From Sphingobium sp. (GTDB taxonomy: Bacteria; Pseudomonadota; Alphaproteobacteria; Sphingomonadales; Sphingomonadaceae), in the NCBI GenBank assembly GCA_017744605.1, contig JAGIAZ010000007.1, positions 1 to 64,000 of the forward strand: a stretch of DNA of 64,000 nucleotides. The letters run 5' to 3'. Shown piece after piece: positions 9,298 to 18,164 of the stretch. Position numbers and translations under genes: made by a program. The notes under the pieces were generated by a model. That model was not told the origin of the DNA. It searched no databases and was given only the letters and a program-made list of their open reading frames with translations. How positions within the stretch are numbered: the first letter of the stretch is position 1; each line of letters starts with the position of its first letter.

Positions 9298-10686
9298 ATG
9301 AGCGCGCGTTCGCTTCCGGTCGTCGCCATCATCGGGCGCCCCAATGTCGGCAAGTCCACGCTGTTCAATCGGCTCGTGGGCAAAAGGCTCGCGCTTGTCG
9401 ACGACATGCCCGGCGTCACCCGCGACCGGCGCGAAGGCGATGCCGAGCTGCTCGGTCTCAAATTCAAGATCGTCGACACGGCCGGCTTCGAAGAGGACGA
9501 CCCCCTCTCCCTGCCCGGCCGCATGCGGGCTCAGACCGAAGCAGCCGTGCGCGGTGCGGATGTTGCGCTGTTCATGATCGACGCGCGTGCGGGCCTGACG
9601 CCGCTCGACGAGCATATCGGGCGCTGGCTGCGCGCAGGCGACACGCCGGTCGTGCTGCTCGGCAACAAGGCCGAAGGTGCCGCGGCCGAGTCGGGTCTCA
9701 TGGAGTCCTTTGCCCTCGGCTTTGGCGAGCCCGTGGCGTTCTCGGCCGAGCATGGCCAGGGCCTGGCCGACCTGTTCCAGGCGATCCGCCCGCATATCGA
9801 GCGTGATGACGACGATGCCGAGAGCGAGAAGGCCGATGAGGAAGAGGCGGACGACAACGCGCCGCTCAAGCTCGCCATCGTGGGCCGGCCCAACGCCGGC
9901 AAATCGACGCTGATCAACAAGATCCTGGGCGAAGACCGCCTGATCACCGGCCCCGAAGCCGGCATCACCCGCGATAGTATTTCCGTCGACTGGGTCTGGA
10001 CCGCGCCGGATGGCCGCGAGCGCGACGTACGGCTGATCGACACGGCGGGCATGCGCAAGCGCGCAAAGGTGCAGGACAAGCTCGAAAAGCTCAGCGTTGC
10101 CGATGCCCTTCACGCGGTCGATTTCGCCGAGGTGGTCGTGCTCCTGCTCGATGCGACCAAGGGCCTTGAATCGCAGGACCTGAAGATCGCCGACAAGGTG
10201 CTCCAGGAGGGCCGCGCACTCGTCATCGCGCTCAACAAATGGGACGTCGCCGACAACGGCTCCGCGCTCTACCAGGGCGTGCGCAAGGCGCTCGACGAAG
10301 GCCTGGCCCAGGTCCGTGGCGTTCCGCTGCTCACCATCTCCGGCGCAACCGGGAAGAATATCGACCAGCTGCTCCAGGCGGCATTCGATACTCGCGCGGC
10401 ATGGTCGCAGCGCGTGCCGACGAGCCATTTGAACCGCTGGTTCGACAGCGCGCTCGAAGCCAATCCGCCGCCGGCGCCCGGCGGAAAGCGCATCAAGCTG
10501 CGCTACATCACCCAGGCCCGTACCCGTCCTCCGACGTTCGTCCTGTTCGGCACGCGGCTCGACGAGTTGCCCGAAAGCTATAGGCGCTATCTCGTCAACG
10601 GCATCCGCAAGGAGCTGGGTTTCGGTGCCGTACCGGTGCGCCTGAACCTGCGGTCGGCGCACAATCCCTATGACACAAGGAAGTGA
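9298..10686 (+). CDS. der: Ribosome biogenesis GTPase Der
   Basis: The 462-residue product carries two tandem GTPase domains, the hallmark of Der/EngA. The first has GRPNVGKS at about residues 13-20, followed by DTAGF; the second has GRPNAGKS near residue 200, followed by DTAGM and NKWD. A KH-like C-terminal domain follows. Der acts in maturation of the 50S subunit. An acidic, Glu/Asp-rich linker joins the two G domains. It ends 17 bases inside the downstream TusA-like gene. Confidence 0.98.
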   Translation: MSARSLPVVAIIGRPNVGKSTLFNRLVGKRLALVDDMPGVTRDRREGDAELLGLKFKIVDTAGFEEDDPLSLPGRMRAQTEAAVRGADVALFMIDARAGLTPLDEHIGRWLRAGDTPVVLLGNKAEGAAAESGLMESFALGFGEPVAFSAEHGQGLADLFQAIRPHIERDDDDAESEKADEEEADDNAPLKLAIVGRPNAGKSTLINKILGEDRLITGPEAGITRDSISVDWVWTAPDGRERDVRLIDTAGMRKRAKVQDKLEKLSVADALHAVDFAEVVVLLLDATKGLESQDLKIADKVLQEGRALVIALNKWDVADNGSALYQGVRKALDEGLAQVRGVPLLTISGATGKNIDQLLQAAFDTRAAWSQRVPTSHLNRWFDSALEANPPPAPGGKRIKLRYITQARTRPPTFVLFGTRLDELPESYRRYLVNGIRKELGFGAVPVRLNLRSAHNPYDTRK

Positions 10687-10906
10687 GGGCGAGCCGCGCC
10701 TGGTCGACGCGCGCGGCCTCAAATGCCCGTGGCCGGTGCTCCGTGCCGCCCGTGCCATGCGGGAATGCGATGACATCCTCCTGCTGGCCGACGATCCCGT
10801 CGCGCTGATCGACGTGCCGGCGCTCGCAAAGGCCAACGGCTGGGCGCTGGTCCTTTTGGACGAAGGCGACCATCACAGTTTTCAACTGTCGAAAACAGGG
10901 CATTAA
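10670..10906 (+). CDS. TusA-family sulfur-carrier protein
   Basis: This 78-residue protein contains the family motif [18 protein letters not shown], with the sulfur-binding cysteine at position 19 (CPxP). TusA-like proteins relay persulfide sulfur to tRNA thiolation, molybdenum-cofactor or other sulfur pathways. The gene overlaps the 3' end of der by 17 bases, suggesting translational coupling. A role in supplying sulfur to the nearby molybdenum formate dehydrogenase is possible, but only by proximity; FdhD, encoded downstream, is the known sulfuration factor. Confidence 0.85.
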   Translation: MTQGSEGEPRLVDARGLKCPWPVLRAARAMRECDDILLLADDPVALIDVPALAKANGWALVLLDEGDHHSFQLSKTGH

Positions 10907-10978
10907 GCCTACTTTTACTACAAGTGGCGATAATTGGATCGGATAAATCCCAGAGCTTTACGGTCCAGGTGTAAGCCG

Positions 10979-11437
10979 ATGTCGTATTATTACTCGATCA
11001 CGCTGGTAGCAGAAGCCGAACTCGCCGAAGCGCGCAAGATGCTCGGAACCGACCTTGCCCGGATTCTGGGCTATTATGAAGAGGACGGCGCCAAGTCGAT
11101 CTCCGCGATCGAGCAGGCTCTCGCGGACGAGAATGCGGCGGCGATGGTGATTCCCGCGCACACGCTGAAGGGCGAGTCGCGGCAGTTCGGCGCCAACCGG
11201 CTGGCCGAACTTTCCGAAGTCATCGAGAACGCGGCGCGCCGCTGCCTCGAAGAGCATAAGGTGCCTGCCGAAGTGGCGAGCGAAGTCGCCATGTTGCGCG
11301 GCTGCTTCGCGGAAACGCTCGATCTGCTCAGGGCATCCACGCCGCAACCCCATCCGTCCTTGCTCGCAACGCCACATATGGCGCGCGCGACCCCTTTCGG
11401 ACCGGGCGCGCGCACGTTCGGCCGCCGCAACGGCTGA
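10979..11437 (+). CDS. Hpt-domain phosphotransfer protein
   Basis: The 152-residue product is a single histidine phosphotransfer domain. The phosphoacceptor is His61 in the motif AHTLKGESRQFG, within a helical bundle spanning residues 8-115. A Pro-rich tail follows. Such proteins shuttle phosphate between a hybrid kinase and a response regulator. ATG 10979 is chosen because it gives the natural start of the domain; an in-frame upstream start at 10934 adds an atypical stretch. No kinase or regulator is adjacent, so the partner is unknown. Confidence 0.8.
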   Translation: MSYYYSITLVAEAELAEARKMLGTDLARILGYYEEDGAKSISAIEQALADENAAAMVIPAHTLKGESRQFGANRLAELSEVIENAARRCLEEHKVPAEVASEVAMLRGCFAETLDLLRASTPQPHPSLLATPHMARATPFGPGARTFGRRNG

Positions 11438-11528
11438 GCGCCCCCACCCTGCATAACCAGCTCCTTATTTTGAGCTTTTACGCCGTATCTCCCGGCTGTA
11501 GCAAAAGCACGGTTTTGCCTTGCCATAG

Positions 11529-11545
11529 CTGCAAAAAATATGCAG
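11529..11545. promoter_or_regulatory. Inverted repeat upstream of the fds operon
   Basis: CTGCA (11529-11533) and TGCAG (11541-11545) flank an AT-rich core about 50 bases before fdsG. It could be an operator for formate dehydrogenase expression. The arms are short, and this is a weak call. Confidence 0.25.
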
Positions 11546-11593
11546 TAAGACATACGAATTTACAGGGCCATCGAGCTTGGGAGACAGGTGCGC

Positions 11594-12028
11594 ATGAACG
11601 ACGCGAAGGCCAGTAGGCTGGATGAGATCGTTGCGTCTCATAGCGGACGCGAAGGCCCGCTTCTGCCGATTTTGCACGACGTTCAGGCCGAATTCGGCTG
11701 TGTCGACGACGATGCCAAGCGCACGATCGCCAAGGCGCTCAATCTCTCGCGCGCCGAAGTGCACGGTGTGGTCAGCTTCTATCACGACTTCAAGGCCGAG
11801 CCGGCGCACCATCCCGTGCTGAAGCTCTGCCGCGCCGAGGCCTGCAAGGCACGCGGCGTCGAGGCGCTGGTGGCGGGAGCGGAAGCCGCCGCCAAGGGCC
11901 GTGTCGAAATCGAGACCATCTATTGCCTTGGCCTGTGCAGCGTCGGGCCTAACGCGATGGTCGGCAAGCAGGTTCATGCGCGTCTCGACGCTCCCAAGCT
12001 TGCCGCACTGATCGAGGAGATGGCGTGA
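11594..12028 (+). CDS. fdsG: NAD-dependent formate dehydrogenase gamma subunit
   Basis: The 144-residue product resembles NuoE, the thioredoxin-like [2Fe-2S] subunit. The four ligands are visible as CRAEAC (Cx4C) and CLGLC (Cx3C). In the cytoplasmic FdsABGD complex this subunit helps pass electrons from formate to NAD. ATG 11594 is preferred over the in-frame GTG at 11588 because GGAGACAGG lies at the right distance. Its stop overlaps the start of fdsB by one base. Confidence 0.93.
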   Translation: MNDAKASRLDEIVASHSGREGPLLPILHDVQAEFGCVDDDAKRTIAKALNLSRAEVHGVVSFYHDFKAEPAHHPVLKLCRAEACKARGVEALVAGAEAAAKGRVEIETIYCLGLCSVGPNAMVGKQVHARLDAPKLAALIEEMA

Positions 12029-13575
12029 TGGCGACGGTGCGTATTTCCGACGACTCGCTGGCGATCGCCTGCGGCGCCGATGCCGTTGCGGCGGCTTTCG
12101 AAAAGGCTGGTCATACCGTTGAGCGCGTTTCGAGTTGGGGCATGCAGTGGCTGGAGCCGCTCGTCGAAATCGAGGGCAAGGGTTATGGCCCGGCCTCCCC
12201 GGCCGACGTGGCCGCGATCGTCGACGGCAGTTCGCCGCTCGCCATCGGCACGATTGCCGAGCATCCGTGGATCGCGAGCCAGCAGCGCCTGACCTTTGCG
12301 CGCGCCGGCAAGACGCGCCCGACCAGCCTGGAAGACTATGAGGCGACCGGCGGCTGGAAGGGCCTGAAGCGCGCCCAGGAAATCGGCCCCGAAGCGACGG
12401 TACAGGAGGTACTGGACTCCGGCCTGCGAGGCCGTGGCGGCGCCGGCTTCCCCACCGGCATCAAGTGGAAGACCGTCGCCGGCGCCAAGGCCGACCAGAA
12501 GTATATCGTCTGCAATGCCGACGAGGGCGACAGCGCGACCTTTGCCGACCGAATGGTCATGGAGGGCGATCCCTTCATGCTCATCGAAGGCATGGCCATT
12601 GCCGGCTTCGCGGCCGGCGCGACGCGCGGCTACATCTATTGCCGTTCGGAATATCCGCATTCGATCGCCAAGCTGCAGGACGCGATCCGCAAGAGCGCGC
12701 ACATCGTCGCACCGTTCGTGCTCGAAGTGCGTGAAGGCGCCGGCGCCTATGTCTGCGGCGAAGAGACCTCGCTGCTGAACAGCCTCGAAGGCAAGCGCGG
12801 CGAAGTGCGCGCCAAGCCCCCGATCCCGGCCTTGGTCGGCCTGTTCGGCAAGCCGACAATCGTCAACAATGTCCTGAGCCTGGCAGCCGTTCCTTACATC
12901 CTGTCCGAGGGTGCCAAGAGCTATGCCGACTTCGGCATGGGCCGTTCGCGCGGGACGATGCCGGTGCAGATCGCCGGCAATGTAAAGCAGGGCGGCCTCT
13001 ACGAGACGGCGTTCGGCATCTCGCTCGGCGAACTCGTCAACGAGATCGGCGGCGGTTCGGCGAGCGGCCGTCCGGTCAAGGGCGTGCAGGTCGGCGGCCC
13101 GCTGGGCGCCTATCTCCACCCCGACCAGTTCGACATTCCGTTCGATTATGAGGCCTATGCCGCGATCGACGCGCTGATCGGCCATGGCGGCATCACCGTC
13201 TGTGACGACACGGTCGACATGGCCGACATGGCCCGCTTCGCCATGGAGTTCTGCGCGGCCGAAAGCTGCGGCAAGTGCACGCCCTGCCGCATCGGCTCGA
13301 CGCGCGGCACGGAACTGATCGACCGCATCCTCGCCCGCTCGCCACGTCACCGCGACACGGTCGAGACCCTGCCCCAGATTCACAACGCGCCGACCGGCGA
13401 GCGCAGCCTCAAGGATGAGATCACGCTGCTCGAGGATCTTTGCGAGACGATGAAGTTCGGTTCGCTCTGCGCGCTCGGCGGCTTCACGCCTTATCCGGTG
13501 ATGAGCGCGCTCAAGCACTGGCCAGAAGACTTTGGGGCGGCTTTCGGCGCGCACGTGCCCGAGGCGGCCGAATAA
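12028..13575 (+). CDS. fdsB: NAD-dependent formate dehydrogenase beta subunit
   Basis: The 515-residue product is NuoF-like. An N-terminal thioredoxin-like part is followed by the NADH/FMN-binding domain (RGRGGAGFPTGIKWK and YIVCNADEGDS) and a C-terminal [4Fe-4S] site, CGKCTPCRIGS with a fourth Cys in SLCALGG. It receives electrons from the Mo-containing alpha subunit and reduces NAD. Start and stop overlap fdsG and mobA, so the subunits are translationally coupled. Confidence 0.95.
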   Translation: MATVRISDDSLAIACGADAVAAAFEKAGHTVERVSSWGMQWLEPLVEIEGKGYGPASPADVAAIVDGSSPLAIGTIAEHPWIASQQRLTFARAGKTRPTSLEDYEATGGWKGLKRAQEIGPEATVQEVLDSGLRGRGGAGFPTGIKWKTVAGAKADQKYIVCNADEGDSATFADRMVMEGDPFMLIEGMAIAGFAAGATRGYIYCRSEYPHSIAKLQDAIRKSAHIVAPFVLEVREGAGAYVCGEETSLLNSLEGKRGEVRAKPPIPALVGLFGKPTIVNNVLSLAAVPYILSEGAKSYADFGMGRSRGTMPVQIAGNVKQGGLYETAFGISLGELVNEIGGGSASGRPVKGVQVGGPLGAYLHPDQFDIPFDYEAYAAIDALIGHGGITVCDDTVDMADMARFAMEFCAAESCGKCTPCRIGSTRGTELIDRILARSPRHRDTVETLPQIHNAPTGERSLKDEITLLEDLCETMKFGSLCALGGFTPYPVMSALKHWPEDFGAAFGAHVPEAAE

Positions 13576-14141
13576 TGAGCTGCTGCGTCGGCCTGCTCGG
13601 CATCGATCGGAGCGCCGTGCTCGGCGCCGTGATCGCTGGCGGCAAGTCGACCCGCTTCGGCAGCGACAAGGCGCTCGCGCGGCTGCGCGGACGAATGTTG
13701 ATCGACCAGGTCGCGGAAACACTCGCCGGGCAGACCGCCGAGGTCATCGTCGTCGGCCGCGAGCATGACGGCATGCAAAGCGTGGCCGACAAGCCCGCGC
13801 CTGACATGGGCCCGCTCGGCGGCATTGCGGCTGCGCTCAACGAGGCGCAGGCGCGCGGCTATTCGGCCGTCCTGACCGCCCCCTGCGACGCATTCGACCT
13901 GCCGGAGGACCTGCGCGAGCGGCTCTTCCCCTATCCCGCATATGTCGCGACCCTGCCGGTCGTCGGGCTCTGGCCCGCCTTTGCCGCCGACGACGCGCTC
14001 GCCATTCTTGAAAGTGACGAAAAGCACTCCATCAAGGGCTTTGCGGCGCGGATTTCCGCGCGCGCCGTGCAATTGCTGCACGATCCTGCTAATATCAACA
14101 CCGCTGCTGACCTCGAGAGAGCACAACGCCATGGGCTATGA
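13575..14141 (+). CDS. mobA: Molybdenum cofactor guanylyltransferase MobA
   Basis: The 188-residue product has the MobA nucleotide-binding loop AVIAGGKSTRFGSDKAL, followed by DMGPLGGIAAAL and the TAPCDAFDLP metal-site segment. MobA attaches GMP to molybdopterin to make the bis-MGD cofactor required by FdsA. The start overlaps the fdsB stop by one base and the end overlaps fdsA by 11. The gene lies inside the fds operon, between the beta and alpha subunits, so cofactor synthesis is produced together with the enzyme. Confidence 0.93.
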   Translation: MSCCVGLLGIDRSAVLGAVIAGGKSTRFGSDKALARLRGRMLIDQVAETLAGQTAEVIVVGREHDGMQSVADKPAPDMGPLGGIAAALNEAQARGYSAVLTAPCDAFDLPEDLRERLFPYPAYVATLPVVGLWPAFAADDALAILESDEKHSIKGFAARISARAVQLLHDPANINTAADLERAQRHGL

Positions 14142-16986
14142 ATCACAGACCGATTTCGGCACCCCCGCCGCCAATTCGGAAAAGATGGTCACGCTGACCA
14201 TCGACGGGCGCTCCGTCACCGTGCCCGAGGGCACCAGCGTGATGCGCGCGGCGGCGGAATCCGGCGGCTCCATCCCCAAGCTCTGCGCGACGGACAATAT
14301 GAAGAGCTTCGGCTCCTGCCGTCTCTGCCTCGTCGAGATCGACGGCGCGCGCGGCACCCCGGCCAGCTGCACGACGCCGGTCGGCGAAGGCATGAATGTG
14401 CACACCCAGACCCCGCGCCTGCAGAAGCTGCGCAAGGGCGTCATGGAGCTGTACATCTCCGATCACCCGCTCGACTGCCTAACCTGCTCGGACAATGGCG
14501 ATTGCGAGCTGCAGGACAATGCCGCCGCGGTCGGCCTGCGCGATGTGCGCTACGGCTATTCAGGCGAAAACCACATGGGTCTCGCGGCCGACATCTCGAA
14601 CCCTTATTTCGACTTCGACCCCAGCAAGTGCATCGTCTGTTCGCGCTGTGTGCGCGCCTGCGACGAAGTGCAGGGTACACTGGCGCTGACCATCGACGGA
14701 CGCGGCTTCGGCTCGAAGGTCTCGGCCGGCACCAGCCTCGACGATTTCCTCTCGTCCGAATGCGTCAGCTGCGGCGCCTGCGTGCAGGCCTGCCCGACCG
14801 CGACGCTGCAGGAAAAGTCGATGAAGGAGATCGGCAAGCCCGAGCGCGCCGTCGTCACGACCTGCGCCTATTGCGGCGTCGGCTGCACTTTCCGCGCGGA
14901 GATGCGCGGCGAGCAGCTGGTGCGCATGGTCCCCTGGAAGGACGGCAAGGCCAATCGCGGCCATAGCTGCGTCAAGGGCCGCTTCGCGTGGGGCTATGCC
15001 AATCATCAGGACCGCATCACTCAGCCGATGATCCGCAAGTCGGTGGAGGAGCCCTGGCAGGTGGTGAGCTGGGACGAGGCGATTTCCTACACCGCGTCCG
15101 AGATCAAGCGTCTCAAGGACAAGCACGGCGCCCGCGCGCTGGGCGGCATCACCTCGTCGCGCTGCACCAACGAGGAGTCGTTCCTCGTTCAGAAACTGAT
15201 CCGCGCCGGCTTCGGCTCGAACAACACCGACACCTGCGCGCGCGTGTGCCACTCGCCGACCGGCTACGGCCTCTCGACCGCGTTCGGCACGTCGGCGGGC
15301 ACGCAGGATTTCGACAGCGTCATGGACAGCGACGTGATCCTCGTGATCGGCGCCAATCCGACCGACGCGCATCCCGTGTTCGCGAGCCGCATGAAGCGCC
15401 GCATTCGTGAAGGCGCCAAGCTGATCGTGATCGATCCGCGCCGCATCGACCTGGTGCGCTCGGCCCATATCGAGGCGGATTTCCACCTTCCGCTCCAGCC
15501 GGGCACCAACGTCGCCGTGCTGACGGCCCTCGCCCACGTCATCGTGACCGAGGGTCTCGCCGCAGAAGCCTTCATCAAGGAACGCTGCGACTGGGACGAG
15601 TATCAGGACTGGGCCGCGTTCGTTTCGGACGAGAAGAATTCGCCCGAGTTCCTCGAGCCGGTTACGCGCGTGAAGGCTGAAGACATTCGCGGCGCCGCGC
15701 GCCTGTTCGCCACCGGCGGCAATGGCGCGATCTACTACGGCCTCGGCGTCACCGAGCATAGCCAGGGCAGCTCGACCGTGCTCGCCATCGCGAACCTCGC
15801 CATGGTGACCGGCAATATCGGCCGTCGCGGCGTCGGCGTGAATCCGCTGCGCGGTCAGAACAACGTGCAAGGGTCCTGCGACATGGGCAGCTTCCCGCAC
15901 GAGCTCTCCGGCTATCGCCACGTTGCGGACAACGCGGTGCGCAAGCAGTTCGAGGACGATTGGGGCGTTACGCTCGATCCGGAGCCCGGCCTGCGCATTC
16001 CGAACATGCTGGACGCCGCCGTCGATGGCTCGTTCAAGGTGCTCTATGTGCAGGGCGAGGACATTCTCCAGTCCGACCCGAATACCCATCATGTCGCGGC
16101 TGGCCTGAAGGCCATGGAATGCGTCATCGTGCAGGATCTCTTCCTGAACGAGACCGCCAACTATGCGCACATCTTCCTGCCCGGCTCGACCTTCCTCGAG
16201 AAGAACGGCACCTTCACCAATGCCGAGCGGCGCATCCAGCTCGTCCGCAAGGTCATGGAGCCGGCCAATGGCTATGAGGACTGGGAAGTCACGATGCTGC
16301 TCGCCAACGCGCTGGGCTGCGGCTGGACCTACGAGCATCCGAAGGAGATTCTCGACGAGATCGCCCGCCTGACCCCCACCTTTGCGGGCGTCAGCTGGGA
16401 TCGCCTCGACAATGAGGGCTCGTTGCAGTGGCCGGTCAACGAAAAATTCCCCAATGGTTCGCCGATCATGCACGTCGACGGTTTCGTGCGCGGCAAGGGC
16501 AAGTTCGTCGTCACGGAATATGTGCCGACCGACGAGAAGACGGGCCCGCGCTTCCCGCTGCTGCTCACCACCGGCCGCATTCTCAGCCAGTACAATGTCG
16601 GCGCGCAGACCCGCCGCACCGAGAACACGGCCTGGCATCCTGAAGACGTGCTGGAAATCCACCCGATCGACGCGGAGGACCGCGGCGTGAAGGACGGCGA
16701 CTGGGTGAAGCTCGCCAGCCGGACGGGCGAAACGACGTTGCGTGCGCTCATCACCGACCGCGTGGCGCCAGGCGTCGTCTACACGACCTTCCACCACCCG
16801 GCGGCACAGGTGAACGTCGTCACCACCGAATATTCGGACTGGGCGACCAATTGCCCCGAGTACAAGGTGACCGCCGTGCAGATCACCCCGTCCAACGGGC
16901 CGACCGACTGGCAGGAAGATTATGCCAGCTGGTCCGAGCGCTCGCGCCGGATCAAGGCCAGCATCACGGCCGAGGCGGCGGAGTAA
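14131..16986 (+). CDS. fdsA: NAD-dependent formate dehydrogenase alpha subunit (Mo-bisMGD)
   Basis: The 951-residue catalytic subunit oxidises formate to CO2. Domains in order are an N-terminal [2Fe-2S] ferredoxin domain, a NuoG-like Cys/His segment, two [4Fe-4S] clusters (CIVCSRCVRACD and CVSCGACVQACP), a further cluster (CAYCGVGC) and the large molybdopterin domains. The active-site pair is Cys373-His374 in RVCHSPTGYG, where Cys coordinates Mo. Cysteine rather than selenocysteine is used. ATG 14131 starts the ferredoxin domain and overlaps mobA by 11 bases. Confidence 0.96.
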   Translation: MGYESQTDFGTPAANSEKMVTLTIDGRSVTVPEGTSVMRAAAESGGSIPKLCATDNMKSFGSCRLCLVEIDGARGTPASCTTPVGEGMNVHTQTPRLQKLRKGVMELYISDHPLDCLTCSDNGDCELQDNAAAVGLRDVRYGYSGENHMGLAADISNPYFDFDPSKCIVCSRCVRACDEVQGTLALTIDGRGFGSKVSAGTSLDDFLSSECVSCGACVQACPTATLQEKSMKEIGKPERAVVTTCAYCGVGCTFRAEMRGEQLVRMVPWKDGKANRGHSCVKGRFAWGYANHQDRITQPMIRKSVEEPWQVVSWDEAISYTASEIKRLKDKHGARALGGITSSRCTNEESFLVQKLIRAGFGSNNTDTCARVCHSPTGYGLSTAFGTSAGTQDFDSVMDSDVILVIGANPTDAHPVFASRMKRRIREGAKLIVIDPRRIDLVRSAHIEADFHLPLQPGTNVAVLTALAHVIVTEGLAAEAFIKERCDWDEYQDWAAFVSDEKNSPEFLEPVTRVKAEDIRGAARLFATGGNGAIYYGLGVTEHSQGSSTVLAIANLAMVTGNIGRRGVGVNPLRGQNNVQGSCDMGSFPHELSGYRHVADNAVRKQFEDDWGVTLDPEPGLRIPNMLDAAVDGSFKVLYVQGEDILQSDPNTHHVAAGLKAMECVIVQDLFLNETANYAHIFLPGSTFLEKNGTFTNAERRIQLVRKVMEPANGYEDWEVTMLLANALGCGWTYEHPKEILDEIARLTPTFAGVSWDRLDNEGSLQWPVNEKFPNGSPIMHVDGFVRGKGKFVVTEYVPTDEKTGPRFPLLLTTGRILSQYNVGAQTRRTENTAWHPEDVLEIHPIDAEDRGVKDGDWVKLASRTGETTLRALITDRVAPGVVYTTFHHPAAQVNVVTTEYSDWATNCPEYKVTAVQITPSNGPTDWQEDYASWSERSRRIKASITAEAAE

Positions 16987-16992
16987 GCCGGC

Positions 16993-17220
16993 ATGGATAT
17001 CAAGCACCTCACCTACATGGCCAACCAAATCGCGCGCAATGTCGAAGCGCGTGGGCATGACGTGGCCGTGGCGGATACCGCGATTCACATCATCAAGTTC
17101 TGGGATCCGCGCATGAAAGCGACCGTGCTGGACGGCGACCGCTCCGGCCTGTCGCCAATCGCGACCGAAGCGATGCTCAAGGTCGAAGCGGACGTGAAGG
17201 CGAAAGCCCAAGCTGCCTGA
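16993..17220 (+). CDS. fdsD: NAD-dependent formate dehydrogenase delta subunit
   Basis: This 75-residue protein matches the small FdsD subunit: an N-terminal helix (IKHLTYMANQIARNVEARG), a middle HIIKFWDPRMK motif and a short helical tail. FdsD is needed for assembly or stability of the active complex. It lies 6 bases after fdsA, and its TGA overlaps the ATG of fdhD. Confidence 0.9.
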   Translation: MDIKHLTYMANQIARNVEARGHDVAVADTAIHIIKFWDPRMKATVLDGDRSGLSPIATEAMLKVEADVKAKAQAA

Positions 17221-17990
17221 TGATCGGCGGACGGTTGACCGCGATCCGCCCGGACGGCTCCACCCGTCCGGCAGAGCGCCCGTTTGCCCCGGAAACCCCC
17301 GTTGCGCTCGAATATAATGGCCTCTCCTATGCGGTCATGATGGCGAGCCCCACGGATCTCGAGGACTTCGTCACCGGCTTCGCATTGACCGAGGGACTGG
17401 CAGCCACCGTCGGGGACGTCACGGGCATCGACATCGCGGAAACCGACGAGGGCTGGATCGCCCGCGCGACCATCACGTCGCTGGCCGTCGAGCAGCTACA
17501 GGAGCGCGTCCGCGCGCGTGTCGCGGAATCCTCCTGCGGCCTGTGCGGCATCGACAATCTCGAAGTGATCGCCAAGCCCCTGCCTCTCGTCGCGGCCCAT
17601 GAACCGATCGCGCCTGCAGCAATTTTCAAGGCGCTGGAGGATATTCGCGCGCTCCAGCCCGGTAATCGCGCGACCGGCGGCATGCATGCTGCGGCGTTCG
17701 TGCGTGCTGACGGCAATATCGTCGCCGTGCGCGAAGATGTCGGACGGCACAATGCGCTCGACAAGCTGATCGGCGCCATGGCCCGCGCGGGGACATCGCT
17801 CACCAACGGCTTCATCCTCTCGACCGCGCGATGCAGCTACGAGATCGTCGAGAAAGCCGTGAAGGCCGGCGCGACGACATTGGTCACCATCTCGGTGCCG
17901 ACCAGCATGGCGGCAGCGCGAGCACGCTCAGCCGGCCTCAGCCTCTTCGCACTCGCCCGGCCCGACGAGATTCTGCAAGTGGTGCCTTGA
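17220..17990 (+). CDS. fdhD: Formate dehydrogenase accessory sulfurtransferase FdhD
   Basis: The 256-residue product has the FdhD features: SSCGLCGIDNL with the CxxC loop that carries persulfide, and the conserved EDVGRHNALDKLIG segment. FdhD passes sulfur from the cysteine desulfurase to the bis-MGD cofactor, which formate dehydrogenases need for activity. It is the last gene of the fds operon and is coupled to fdsD by a one-base overlap. A possible 39-codon reading frame (17987-18106, TTG start) follows but is unsupported. Confidence 0.95.
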   Translation: MIGGRLTAIRPDGSTRPAERPFAPETPVALEYNGLSYAVMMASPTDLEDFVTGFALTEGLAATVGDVTGIDIAETDEGWIARATITSLAVEQLQERVRARVAESSCGLCGIDNLEVIAKPLPLVAAHEPIAPAAIFKALEDIRALQPGNRATGGMHAAAFVRADGNIVAVREDVGRHNALDKLIGAMARAGTSLTNGFILSTARCSYEIVEKAVKAGATTLVTISVPTSMAAARARSAGLSLFALARPDEILQVVP

Positions 17991-18107
17991 TAGCGATCAT
18001 TTCCGATGACATTGCGGACGCCGCGACGCCTGCCCTGTCCCGGCTCAGCCTGGAAATCGACAACGACTTCAACCGGCTCCTCGATCGGGATCTGGCGGCA
18101 GCCTGAA

Positions 18108-18145
18108 AAACGAAAGGCGGCCCGCCGCCGGACCGCCTCGCCGTT
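18108..18145. terminator. Bidirectional terminator between fdhD and the MFS gene
   Basis: AGGCGG (18115-18120) pairs with CCGCCT (18133-18138), with flanking AAACG and CGTTT that can extend the stem. Read on the minus strand the hairpin is followed by TTTCGTTTTTC, a good terminator for the convergent MFS gene; on the plus strand the tail is weaker. Confidence 0.65.
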
Positions 18146-18164
18146 TCTCGAGTTTCGAAGCGGC

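Noticed and set aside
10903-10933. GGCGATAA motif before the Hpt gene considered as a sigma-28 promoter
   Set aside because: The -10-like element is good but nothing at the right distance resembles TAAAGTTT.
14560-17211. Very long open frame (about 880 codons) antisense to fdsA
   Set aside because: It is a shadow of GC-rich coding DNA: the plus strand encodes a complete formate dehydrogenase subunit with all cofactor motifs, while the antisense product is a low-complexity Arg/Ala/Asp-rich sequence without a family pattern.
17987-18106. 39-codon frame after fdhD with TTG start overlapping the stop
   Set aside because: No RBS evidence beyond the overlap, no recognisable features, and it runs into a terminator hairpin.
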